A stretch of DNA of 64,000 nt. It comes from Epinephelus fuscoguttatus (Eukaryota > Chordata > Actinopteri > Perciformes > Serranidae). Below are positions 19,875 to 30,672 of the stretch, one piece after another (within the stretch, counting starts at the first letter, position 1; the number at the start of each line of letters is the position of its first letter). The notes beneath the pieces were generated by a model. The model was given only the letters and a program-made list of their open reading frames with translations, did no database searches and was not told where the DNA came from. The position numbers and the translations under genes were made by a program. The stretch covers positions 24,454,979 to 24,518,978 of the forward strand of contig NC_064762.1 in assembly GCF_011397635.1 (NCBI RefSeq), written 5' to 3'.

Positions 19875-22517
19875 TGTGATGGTTTATGTTTTTGGACATG
19901 AAGTTGTGTGAAACGCTGACCATCTGTAGCTCTGATGTGACGGTGTCACTACTGTCAACGAGCCTCCTACTCTGAGAAATGGCCCGTAGCTTACCGGAGA
20001 AAAAGTAGTTCTGAAGATATAAGGGGGACACGTAACCAAAAGGTTTTAAGCTACTAAAAAGTATGCATGTGTTTTGTTAGACTATTTCAATAATTTTAAA
20101 ACATCCCCGCATTACGTCAGACCTTGCTATCAATTGGGACTATTTTCTGGCCAGTCACTCACTCCGCCGTGCAGGCTCGTGAGACAGCACGCAAATAGAA
20201 ATCAATTAGACAGTTCATCACCACGCCATACAGGTGCGCAGAAAGCAATGGCTAACGAAAACTTCATCGGCTGTTTCCAACAGAGAACCAGTAGGCTATT
20301 ATTAGTGAGGAAAAAGATGTACTAGCCCTATATATACCTACTACTACAGCGTGAACACCGGCTCAGGCTCACGACACACCCTCGTCAGCTGCTGTAGGTA
20401 AACAGAGGAATTCCAAAATGGTGCAAACTTGTGATTTCCCAGCTGTGGGAATAAAAACATCGCTGGCTCCCAATTCCATCGGTTTCCTGTTACAGATGTA
20501 ACCCGTAGGCAACTTTGGCTAACCCACCACCAGAACAAAGCAGAGACTGGTCGTAATCACACGAATTCACATTTCTATGTGATTGATTACTCATGTCATG
20601 GATTTAGCAGTTAGCCTAATATAATAGACTAAATGCCGACGGTAAAACGAGACCGTGTATAATGTAGCTACTCTCCACAACACAACAGGCTATTAGTTCA
20701 ATCAAACATTTTGTTTTACAGACAAGCAGTTACAGACATCGTTATATAGACTGGTATTAGGTAATATATCTCTCTTTGGGCACAGCAGTGCGGAAATTGC
20801 GTTTTCTCTGTCCGTCAGGATCTGTGGGCAGCTGAAGTGAGCTTGACATACGCGCAGTTGCTTCACCCTCGCCGGCTTGGTAGCGAGGTTCATCCCAGTT
20901 GACACAAGCCAAAGTTGCCTACGGGTTACATCTGTAACAGGAAACCGATGGAATTGGGAGCGGGCGATGCTTTTATTCCCACAGCTGTTCGCACCATTTT
21001 GGTATTCCTCTGTTTACCTACAGCAGCTGACGAGGGTGTGTTGTGAGTCTGAGCCGGTGTTCGCACTGTAATAGTAGGTATATATAGGGCTAGTACATCT
21101 TTTTCCTTACTAATAATAGCCTACTGGTTCTCTGTTGGAAACAGCCGATGAAGTCTTCATTAGCCGTTGCTAGGGATGTAACGATATGGAAAATTTGATA
21201 TCTCGATTACAGTGACCAAATTATCACGGTAAACGATAATATTGCAATATTTTTTTAAGCACTGTAAAATGTCCAAAAAATAGATACATTGAAATAACTT
21301 TCACATTAAAAGGGGCAAGGGATTGGCACAGCAACAGAAAAAAATATTTTAAATTAACAAAATATGTAAACACATTACAGGAGCAAAGCTTATTTGTCTA
21401 GTGCATTTTAACAGTCAGCAAAATATATAAACAATTTATATATTAATTATTTATTTATTAGCATGAGAGAAAAAATATATATAAAACAAAACAATGCAAG
21501 AGTAGAAAAAAAGACATAAAATATATAGAATAGATATCACAAACGTGCAGGAGAAACCAAAAAAAAACCTAAGGGCAATGGTCATCATTACACAGAATAA
21601 TTCACACATTAGAAGTGTGCATGTCAGTCAGAGGATTACCTGTATGAGAAAAGGAGTGCATGCTCTCAGTTAAAAGTTAACACGGCAGCGTTTTAAGTTG
21701 TTTCCTTGAGCTTATTATAACTGGCCATCTGTATCGATTCTAGCTCGCCATACAATAACCATAATCACAGTGATTCAATCATAGTTGATCTCAATTAGCA
21801 TTATGTTACATCGGTTTATATTCTGTCGGCTCTACTCAGTGTTTTCAGCTCCGTTTCGTTTTGAAACACTTAACGTTAGTGACATAACTGCTAATATGGG
21901 GGGGGGGGGGGGGGGATTCCTGAGTGTCGCTATCACCACCTTCCACCATGTTTTCATTCGTTGTGTTTACACATGCTACGCATTCACGCAGCGCCTGCAT
22001 CACGAGACTTGAATGAGGCTGTTATTACATATGCTGATAATCCACCGCAATAATGCAATTTATTTAAACATAAACGGTAATTCTTACCATGTAAAAATTA
22101 ACCGAGATTTACCGTAATATCGGTAATCGTTACATCCCTAGCCGTTGCTATCCTGCGCACCTGCACGGCGTGGTGATGAACTGTCTAATTGATTTCTGTT
22201 GGCGTGCTGTCTTGCGGGCCTGCATGGCGGAGTGATACTGGCCAGAAAATAGTCCCAATTGATAGCAAGGTCTGACGTAATGCGGGGATGTTTTAAAATT
22301 ATTGAAATAGTCTAACAAAACACATGCATACTTTTTTGTAGCTTAAAACCTTTTGGTTACGTGTCCCCCTTATATCTTCAGAACTACTTTTTCTCCGGTA
22401 AGCTACGGGCCATTTCTCAGAGTAGGAGGCTCGTTGACAGTAGTGACACCGTCACATCAGAGCTACAGATGGTCAGCGTTTCACACAACTTCATGTCCAA
22501 AAACATGAACTATCACT
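19875..22517. mobile_element. Foldback element with 650-bp inverted arms, TTAA-flanked
   Basis: The left arm 19875-20520 is the inverted complement of 20907-22517 once the MITE at 21171-22140 is removed, so the arms are about 645 bp each. The spacer of about 386 bp (20521-20906) has no ORF of note. The ends TGTGATGGTTTATGTTTTTG and the complement of CAAAAACATGAACTATCACT are flanked by TTAA (19871-19874 and 22518-22521). The surrounding host repeat (CAGTTCAGCTT...CTCTGCCAG) matches the empty site at about 16060. No transposase is present. Confidence 0.85.
21171..22140. mobile_element. 970-bp hAT-type MITE inside the foldback right arm
   Basis: The ends TAGGGATGTAACGAT and ATCGTTACATCCCTA are flanked by a perfect 8-bp duplication, GCCGTTGC (21163-21170 and 22141-22148). 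The 8-bp duplication is the hAT hallmark. The interior is AT-rich with a poly-G tract at about 21898-21914 and no transposase. Confidence 0.9.
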
Positions 22518-22521
22518 TTAA

Positions 22522-22736
22522 CTCTGCCAGATTTACAACAAAGCTTTTAGGTTTTCCACCAGTGTTCAATACACGCCTAACATTTCTGTAGTTTTTGCAA
22601 TGCTCTGCAATTTCAGCTGTCAACACTTACATTCATTTACTGCAGGAAATGCATTTTCTAGTTTTATTCTGTTGTGGGGAAGCACAGGCATTAAAGTAGC
22701 TTTAGAAAGTTCTTTGAATCGGTAAAAGAAATAATG
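22522..22736. repeat. Host repeat B, right of the foldback element
   Basis: CTCTGCCAGATTTACAACA and TGCAATTTCAGCTGTCAACA match the unit at 16.08-16.19 kb, confirming that the foldback interrupted that repeat. Confidence 0.7.
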
Positions 22737-22744
22737 CTGTTTGT

Positions 22745-24171
22745 TAGGGGTGACCCCGAATAGTCGATGATTTGGTGATTCGATTCGGAGAAGTCTGATT
22801 CGACTGCCAGTCTCGCCGTCGAATCGTGGCAAAATGTGGTTATGAAACAAGATCGTACCATTCTGACTATATGGGGGTGCACACTGCTGCTGAACATCTT
22901 GATTTGACATAGAATGTATTTGTTTTCTAGTAATTCATGATATATAGCCTATTTTGATACAAACATCAGCCTAATTTCTGTTAATAAAAAATTGAAAATG
23001 ACGCATGCATTTAATCAGTAGGTATAATCATTACTACGCATGAATAAATCACCCAGTTGCTCGATCCAAATAAGCTGAAGCATCGAGGCCTACGGTGATT
23101 TTTTTTGTTTATTGGCTCATAATGTCCACCAAAAAACGTCTTAAGTGTGGGTGCATTTTGAAATGGTAAAAGATGACCCCACAAAAGTTAAATGCAAGTT
23201 GTGCCAGCAGCTTTTGTCATTATCACACCGCAACCACCAATATGGCATATCATTTGAAACAGGTAAGGAGTAAGACTAATTAACTTAAAACAGTTATGCC
23301 ATTCTCTTGTCAATGCAACCCATATTATGATTTATTTTCTGACAGATACACCCACAGTCATATGACGACAGCTCAGCAAGCACATCTGCAGCATCAGCAG
23401 CCCCTAAATTAACTCAGAAGAAACTGGAATTGAGACCACCACTTTCTGAGAAGAGGAAAAAAGAAATTACAGACAAAATTGCTGAGTTTGTGGCGCTTGA
23501 CATGAGGCCTGTGCACTGATTTTTTATTTGGATACTTACTTTGGAGGAAGTATGTGCTCTCAAATCAAACCTTTTTTAAGGATTATTCGTTTACCTGAAG
23601 TGTCTTGAAACGAATTACAGCTGATTGTTTTCTTGATAGACTCTGATTTTTTATTTGGCTACTTTTTGTCCGACGTGGCCAAACAATTGAGAGCGGTGAC
23701 ACACGGTCCGTGTGGATGAACTTGTATGAAACTGAGTTGATTAATGAAGTAACTTGAAGTCAGAAAGAAGGAAAACTGTTTCTAAACCTTTTGATGATGT
23801 CTTTGGATGTTTATTTGTGAATGAAATGGCAAGTTCTGACAAGTCAGAAACGACTCCTGTTAAAGACATGGATGAGGCTGCAGTACGTCTGCGCTCATCT
23901 AGAGCATCAAACCTTGATGAAGTGAAAAGAATAAAGATAAAGATAAAATTATAACCCTTTTACTTTTATTATTATTATCTTATTATGCCAACTGAAGAAT
24001 TAAATTTGTTTATTTGGGTGTTTTAGCTCTTTTCTCTGGAGCAGAAACTGACGCAAATGAGCTCATTAATCAATGAGGGGGAAAATAACATGATTTGACG
24101 ATTAGTCGGCTAAAGGAAAAATCTGTCAAATCAGATTCGACTATGAAAATTCTTAGTCGGGGACACCTCTA
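22745..24171 (+). mobile_element. hAT-type element remnant (BED finger, internally deleted)
   Basis: The ends TAGGGGTGACCCCGAATAGT and the complement of AGTCGGGGACACCTCTA are flanked by CTGTTTGT (22737-22744) and CAGTTTGT (24172-24179), 7 of 8 bases identical. Inside, broken frames encode a BED-type finger (KCKLCQQLLSLSHRNHQYGI), then KLTQKKLELRPPLSEKRKKE, then a segment RRKTVSKPFDDVFGCLF at about 23765-23815. The catalytic middle and the dimerisation domain are absent, with stops and shifts. Confidence 0.8.
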
Positions 24172-24179
24172 CAGTTTGT

Positions 24180-24915
24180 AGCTAAAGGCTCCACATGTCA
24201 CACTTACGTTTGGGCACTTTAAATATAGAGATTTTTTATATTGGTACAGCTTTGTTGTGTTCAGAAGTAAAGGGTTATTGGTTTCTCCCTCTAAACTGAT
24301 TAGGGGAAAATGGCAGGAACGAAAAAGGCATGCCACTGTTTTTCCATTAAAAACTAGCAACTAGCAAGATGTTTCATCACCCACTCCCATTATTAGGGCC
24401 TCTAATGGCCACCACTGGTTGCATGAAAACACAACTAGCCTGGATACCACTGAATCTTGGCGATACAGAACAGTTGTCTGATTTTTAAACCCAGGTACAC
24501 ATTCAGCTGTTTGCAAATGAGCTCTTGCAGTCACAAAAGCACAGCAGGCTTCAGCTCTTCCTGACCACACTTTGACTTATGGTTAGGGTTAGTATCGCGC
24601 TGGTATCACACACTTCTCTGTGTAGCATATCCTTGAAAGGAGACCCAGGTGATTCAGCCCACACATTTTCCACCTGCACCACAGATGACTAATCGGTTGC
24701 CTCCTCCACATTAAACCTCTCCTCCTCTGCACCAGGACTGTGGTCACTGCTGGTCTGGCCCCAAACAGCCCTGAACAATCACTGCAGGTAGACTGTCTGA
24801 AGTCTGATCCATTTTTAAAGCACTTTAATTAAGAACCCTTGCAGGGATTTATTAGTACAACATTCACATCTCTTTTTCTTGGACATATCCCTGATGGACT
24901 TAGTAAAGATGATAT
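24180..24915. other. No gene recognised
   Basis: Non-coding by inspection. 24340-24362 (AAAAACTAGCAACTAGCAAG) is an inverted relative of about 19800-19825, so part is dispersed repeat. Confidence 0.4.
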
Positions 24916-24918
24916 CTG

Positions 24919-25804
24919 GGTCATTCCTGGCTATTGGTGACTTTTCAGTGATAACTTTTGGAGAAAAAATAATACATTTTTGAGGTTTTTAACATTTTAT
25001 CAAATAAATGACATGTTTAACCTTCAACAACTTGTACTGGTAGAGCTCAAACACCTAAAAAATAATAATTAGGGGTGGACTGTTCAGACATGGATTGTGA
25101 GAGCGTTCCCCCCGTTAGGGACATATACAAAGGTATCGGAAAGTGTTAATATTGTATATATCCAACAATACTTAGCTTTTCCTACACCCCATGTGTCCCT
25201 TATTGTATCGTGCAAATTTTTTTACATTTTAGTAAATTACGTAGACAGATTAAATGGCAATTAAAACACATCAGCATTAAATGCTTTACCTTACATTCTA
25301 TATTAGATAAGATTAGACAAACATGGTAGAGACAAAAAGGGTGGAACCTGACAGGGTGGAAATTTTTCATTCAAATTAGCCATTGCTCTATGAATCAGCA
25401 AATTTTAGCTAGCTATCTGTTCACATATAAACTTTCCCTTAGTATACATATCAAACAAGTATGTGATTTTTTTAAAAAATGTAATTTCCATTGATATATA
25501 TTTATATTTAGAGAGACTTGAATTAAATCTAACCAATAATGAAGGTGCATTGCTATTTATTTACATGTAAACTGTCTCTTTGAAACTGAAAATTTGCCTT
25601 TAGGGACATCATTTAAAAAGGGACACCTAGGCCAAAATTACTACTGAAAAAAATATTTTACAGTCATTATTTTGTGTTCATATTAGAAGAGAGACCACAT
25701 ATTGTATGATAAAGGTTTTCATAATAAAGATTTTATTTATTTTGAGTAAAATATCAAGACTTTTTTCATGGGGAAGAAAAAGAAACCAATAGCCAGGAAT
25801 GACC
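24919..25804. mobile_element. AT-rich MITE with 20-bp perfect inverted ends
   Basis: GGTCATTCCTGGCTATTGGT at 24919-24938 and its exact complement at 25785-25804 enclose about 850 bp of AT-rich sequence without a long ORF. No clear target duplication was identified. Confidence 0.75.
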
Positions 25805-25819
25805 ATCTACCTACTACAG

Positions 25820-26790
25820 ATCCTGCTGGCAACGAGTAAAAAGGCCATTACAGTATAACACTGGCTCCAGAAAAATGGTCCTACTACTAGCCTCTTCATT
25901 AATAGTGTTAAACACTCGCACCTTCTGGAACAGATGACATACTCTATACAACTTCAGAAAGAATTGTTGAGAAAAAAGGTGGAGAAAGCGGCGTGCTTAG
26001 CCAATGAGACAAATGCTACACGTTTATTGTATGCATCATGTATGAAACCTTATCTTAAATTAGAATAATTAGTCTAGTCTCTGTAAACATCCCATGATCT
26101 CATATCTGTATTTTTCTTTTTTTCTCTATGCACTTCTTTCCTTTTTTCTTTTCCTTTGTTAGTAAACATAAAATGTTCATAAATAAAAAAATATAAAAAA
26201 TTTGATTCATCACACTGTAACTAGATTTACCACCTTGCAGTGCTCTTGCAGTGCTCTGAGTGAATCTGGGGCGCCGTCAGCCTCCATTAGGTGGAGTTGT
26301 GTTGCTATCTCCTCTCCCCTGGGATCTCCACAAGTGTTGTGAGGACTCTAAAACTTCACCTGAGCCTCCCTCAGCATATGGGTGAGTGGATAATGGCTGA
26401 ATTTTCATTTTTGGGTGCACTATCCTTTTCAGTAGGGGAGCCATTCTTGTGCTAGGAGGGGAGGCTGAATCCCTCCTTTAGGGAGGGAGTGAGGGAGGGA
26501 GGGACCGGGATGTAGAAGGTGCCAGCAATTTCTGGAGCTTCAACTATCCTGTTGCAACAAATTGCCTCATGTTACCACACTGCCACGCCACTACAAGCAA
26601 GTTGTCTGCCGTCACTTCCCTGATGTCCTGGCTGCATAAAGTGTTCGTTCCTGTGAGCGTTTCCTGACTGCACAGGAGCTCCATGTTCGCACCCCACTGG
26701 GGGTGTCGTCACCAGACCAGGCGAGATAAGTTCAAAAACTTCCATTTTTAATGTTTTGTGTCATCTTCTAAGAGTTTTTGTCCCAGTCCC
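25820..26790. other. No gene recognised
   Basis: AT-rich and pyrimidine-rich stretches. A GGGAGGGAGTGAGGGAGGGA tract sits at about 26480-26500. No supported gene. Confidence 0.4.
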
Positions 26791-26799
26791 TCGATGGTT

Positions 26800-27672
26800 T
26801 AATAATAACAATGATAATAATCTTTATTACAGACTCAAATGGTCCACACACACATACACACAACCATTACATACATTTAAAATACATCATTTTAAAAATA
26901 ATATAAAAATATATACATTCATATAAGTAATTCATCACTGTTTGTTCAAAAAGAGGTGCAAGCTATCATTTCGAAGCCTGGATGTGAACCAATAGCCCAA
27001 CACAGGGCAGGTTAAGGCCATGCTATTTTCTGACAAATCCAGTCGACACATAAAATTAAACATTAACTTTCGTAACAGTGCCTGACACGTTGGTATATTA
27101 GAGGACACAAATAACTGGCTGGCACTGTGCCACCTAGGAACACGGAGCAACAGCCTCATGGCATCATTATATGCCACTCTAAGCCTCTGCATACTTTTCA
27201 CTCTGTAAGAGGACCAGAGATGAGCTGTATACAGTGGGGTGACATAAGCCCTGAACAGAGCACATTTAACATCTGCAGAACACATAGAAAATTTCTTCAA
27301 CAACGTATTGGCCTGTGCATATATTTTACAGCACTGACGACGGATGTCACTGTCATCCATAAGATCATCTGAGAAGACATGTCCAAGATATTTCAATTCC
27401 TTCAACATGTCTAAGGATCTATCTGAAAGGTGGAAGGCAGGAAAAACCAATTTCTTGTCCTCTCTAGATCTCACAACTATGATCTTACTTTTTTTGGCGT
27501 TATAGTTAATGTTAAATTTTCTGCCATTTTGTGTGCATATCCTTAACAGTTGTTGTAACCCAGCAGTATATGGACAAAGTACAACAAGGTCATCAGCGTA
27601 CATGAGATGATTGACAACTTGATCTCCCACAATACAGCCCGTTTTAGCGTCATTTTTTGGATTGCTGTGCAT
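26800..27672 (-). mobile_element. 5'-truncated non-LTR retrotransposon (RT C-terminal part)
   Basis: An open frame of 245 codons (27672-26935, minus) contains HLMYADDLVVLCPYTAGLQQ with the reverse-transcriptase YADD active-site motif, then KSKIIVVRSREDKK, ELKYLGHVFSDDLMDDSDIR and a thumb-like region. The remainder of the RT and the endonuclease are missing, as in typical 5'-truncated LINEs. The 3' UTR ends in ATTATTATCATTGTTATTA at about 26800. The clade is not certain. Confidence 0.8.
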
Positions 27673-27763
27673 TTTGATATTGTGTAGTAGTGTGCAGTGT
27701 GCTCATTTGCTGTGATCCAACATACCAACATGCACATATTGCTGTGCGTATCAAAATGCACAG
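27665..27763. repeat. 99-bp hairpin at the 5' truncation of the LINE
   Basis: CTGTGCATTTTGATA (27665-27679) and its exact complement TATCAAAATGCACAG (27749-27763) flank 69 bp. The left arm coincides with the end of the LINE open frame. It could be a small MITE or a rearrangement at the LINE junction. Confidence 0.7.
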
Positions 27764-28311
27764 TGTTCCTCTGGTGTGAGCAAACTTTATCCTAGCTCAC
27801 CTGCAGTGCTGTGTGTTTTAGGGACATGGGGTGGCCGTCTGAGTTTCATCATGATTGACCCTTGTGGGACTTGTTGTGTGGGGTGTCCTTTAGTTTTTAT
27901 GAATTTGTATTTTCAATTAAAGGCTATTTTTGTATTCTACATCTGTCTGTGTGGAGTGAATGCTTTCTTGCCTCTGACACCAGACCAGAGCAGGTTAACA
28001 AAAGGTGGTGGCAGCTACTCTTAATCGTTAACTAAAACTACAATAATTTTCCTCTTAATAGTGAATAGTTGTACTTCAGAAAGTGCAGATACCAACATTC
28101 CCAGTTAGAGAAAAGGTAACAAGGCCTGGAGCCCCCAAATCACTAGCCTATCTGCCCCTGAAAGACTCATGTGCTGCAGCAGCTCTAAAACCCAGTGAAC
28201 ACATTCAGCGAATTGATTCATCTCATAACAGCCAGTAGTATATAATATAGACAGTAGTATCAATCAGGGCGGTAAAGTTAATAGTGTTAAAAGTTAGTAT
28301 GACAAACACAC

Positions 28312-28552
28312 CTCGAGTTGCAGTTGCAGTTGCAGAGAGTCTCCTGTACACTCTCCAGTCGTTGACTCCTGGGAAGTGAACAGTAGCGTTGTGCTGCGGT
28401 CCAGGCAGAAGTCGGAGGTCACCCAGGTGCATGTGGCCGGAGCCCGGCACGCTGCGGACGGCATGTTGCTCTGCAGAGCCCCGCTCCTCCTCGGGTACCG
28501 GAACAAATACATTCGGTCCAAAAGTCCCGTATGATACTTCAAATGCTTGACT
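28312..28552 (-). CDS. Candidate 241-bp exon, unassigned
   Basis: The minus strand has the acceptor ACATTTTATTAG, an open segment of 80 codons and the donor GAG|GTGTGT. The frame opened by the acceptor reads SQAFEVSYGTFGPNVFVPVP, EEERGSAEQHAVRSVPGSGH, then LPGPQHNATVHFPGVNDWRV and YRRLSATATATR. The composition looks coding, but I recognise no family and find no partner exons. Other frames are also open over much of the span, so this is tentative. Confidence 0.35.
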
Positions 28553-28619
28553 CTAATAAAATGTTACATCTTCTGTCTGTCTGTCTTCACCTGTTGGTGG
28601 CTACGTTTCCGTAGCGAGC

Positions 28620-29070
28620 GACAATATCCCTACTTTCGTGCATTCACCGACCACTTCGTCTCTCGACAGATTCGATTCTGGAATCTATTGTAGAACCTCT
28701 CGGAGTTTGAACGATGCTGCGCTTTAGCCAATCACAATAGAGGGGGCGTGGCCGAGACGTGCAAGTGTCCCCAGGAAATGTGTATCTACAGAAAGAGCAA
28801 GCTCCGTGTCCATGGTGACCGCTCCACCCAAAACGCTGTCTCGTCAACGTGAAAAAAATAAAAATAAAAATTCTAGCGGATGTCTGAGTTACAACATGAT
28901 TGAGCTAACTGGAGTAGTTTCGTGTCGTATCCGACAACGGGAGGCTTAACAGATGACGTCCTGATGTTAGCTTTGCTGCTAGTGTTAGCTGTCCCTGTCA
29001 GCTGCAGCCACTGATGCTTTCTAGACATCGTGATTTCCCAAAACTGAATAAATACCACACATAGCAATAC
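28620..29070. repeat. Dispersed repeat C, copy 1
   Basis: Inverted relative of 44540-45045. Shared blocks include GATGTCTGAGTTACAACATG, CTGTCAGCTGCAGCCACTG and GTGTCCCCAGGAAATGTGTA. The short ORF it carries (RFGWSGHHGHGACSFCRYTF) recurs at 44.8 kb and is a repeat-borne frame. Confidence 0.75.
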
Positions 29071-29100
29071 AAAACTATAGATTATGCTTTTTTGGTTCAT

Positions 29101-29124
29101 AAGGTGTACCTAATAAAGTGGCCG
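29101..29124. mobile_element. Solitary Tc1-family terminal fragment
   Basis: AAGGTGTACCTAATAAAGTG followed by GCCG matches the right end of the Tc1-type element at 50.1 kb. No transposase sequence is next to it. Confidence 0.55.
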
Positions 29125-29129
29125 CTAAC

Positions 29130-30160
29130 TAGATGAAAACATGTCACTACATGACTCCACAGAGCCACAGAGTGCTGTTGTTTATCGTTGCTTTTTATTG
29201 AAAATTAATACTGAATGTGGGGCATGTCTAAATCACACCAAACTCTACACTGCACATCCCGGGGCCCCAACCATGAAGTGCCTCATGAATGAGTCGTGAA
29301 AACCGGAAATAAGTTAGCATTTTACTACTCAGGGTTCTGCTGTCTAATAGTCAGTGGGGTTTTGAATGGATTTTTGGTTAGATGCCTGAAATAAGGTCTG
29401 TGGCTAACACAAGCTTCAGAGACTTTGATGTTTTGTTCTATGACATCAAATAGGTCAGTAAACAACCCACTCGTGAACTTTGAAGCTTCTATGCGTCTTA
29501 AAAAAGGTGGTTACTAACAAGTGGCTACATGAGACCACGGAAGGTCTTCACAGCGAGCCGCATTGAACACGGCTTTACACAGTCTTGTTATGGTGGTGAC
29601 ATTAGGTAATGCGACTGTAGTGTTGTTCATAGCCTAATGTTAGCTTTTTACTTCTGGCAACTGCATTAAGACTTCAATAATAATAATCATGAAAGTGGTG
29701 TTCATTTGTGACGATTATCTTGCTGTGTATCATAAATGTTTGTTTGCCAAAGTTATTGCTGAATGCCTGCAATAATTCAAAATCCAATGGAGACATCCAA
29801 CAGGCTTTTTGAGGAGGGAAACAGTGCAATGCTAACGTCCATGCCGGCCTACAGAAAAACATCCTCACTGGGGCACCCTATACACCCACCAAGTGTGAAG
29901 CATGGATGTATTCAGAGAGGCATGAGGTTGATCAGATTTACAGTTTTTGAAATATGCGAACGACAGACAGACAGACAGACAGAGACACACACACACACAC
30001 AGATTCCTTTCTTTAAATATTTACACTTATAAGCTGTATTTACTTATTATTCAGATTATACATACATATAATACGTGCATATTATCAGTATTGATCTATT
30101 GTATATTTATCTGTGTATACATTTTTTGTGTGTGTGTTGTTGTAATTTATTTCAGCATAT
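29130..30160. other. No gene recognised; short satellites
   Basis: Non-coding by inspection. A (GACA)n then (CA)n microsatellite lies at about 29961-30000. Confidence 0.45.
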
Positions 30161-30162
30161 CA

Positions 30163-30672
30163 TAATACATTATTATCCTCCTGAGACCCGAACTTTTGTT
30201 TGGTATGCCTTTTTAATTTCTCCTAGCGATGTGGGATCAATAGGATCCCTTAAGTATAAAAAACTAAACATTGTCAACGATAATAAAGTCCCAATGTCCT
30301 CACATGAATACTTTCTAATCAACAGTGTCTCCTCTTGTCGCTGTTGCTAAAATTGGTCAAATTCGTTGCCATATCAAACTACAAATATTATTAATCATAC
30401 AAAAAAACAAGTTTCAACCATAAAATGTGATCAGGTCTTGGACCTTGTCCACTTTTGTGTTGGGATCAGCTGCAGACTGACTTGGCAGAGATGGCTGCCA
30501 TCTTGTTTTTGGATTAGTGTACTGTGCTCTTACTACCACTAGATGGCACAAAAAAGTGTCCATGAACAAGGACAACAGATCTAAGTTAAGTAGAATGAAG
30601 TATAAGGTCAAGTAAACCCAAAATGTGATGTCGTTACATGGGGACACAGGGCCTCAGGAGGATATTGTATTA
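30163..30672. mobile_element. Probable MITE
   Basis: AATACATTATTATCCTCCTG (left) and the complement of CAGGAGGATATTGTATT (right) form inverted ends about 505 bp apart, with GAGACCC/GGGCCTC inside. There is no transposase. Ends and target duplication are not exactly fixed. Confidence 0.5.

Noticed and set aside
28644..28847. 67-codon ORF with a relative at 44808-45059, suggesting a conserved protein
   Set aside because: Both are frames within dispersed repeat C; conservation reflects the repeat, and neither has splice or domain support.
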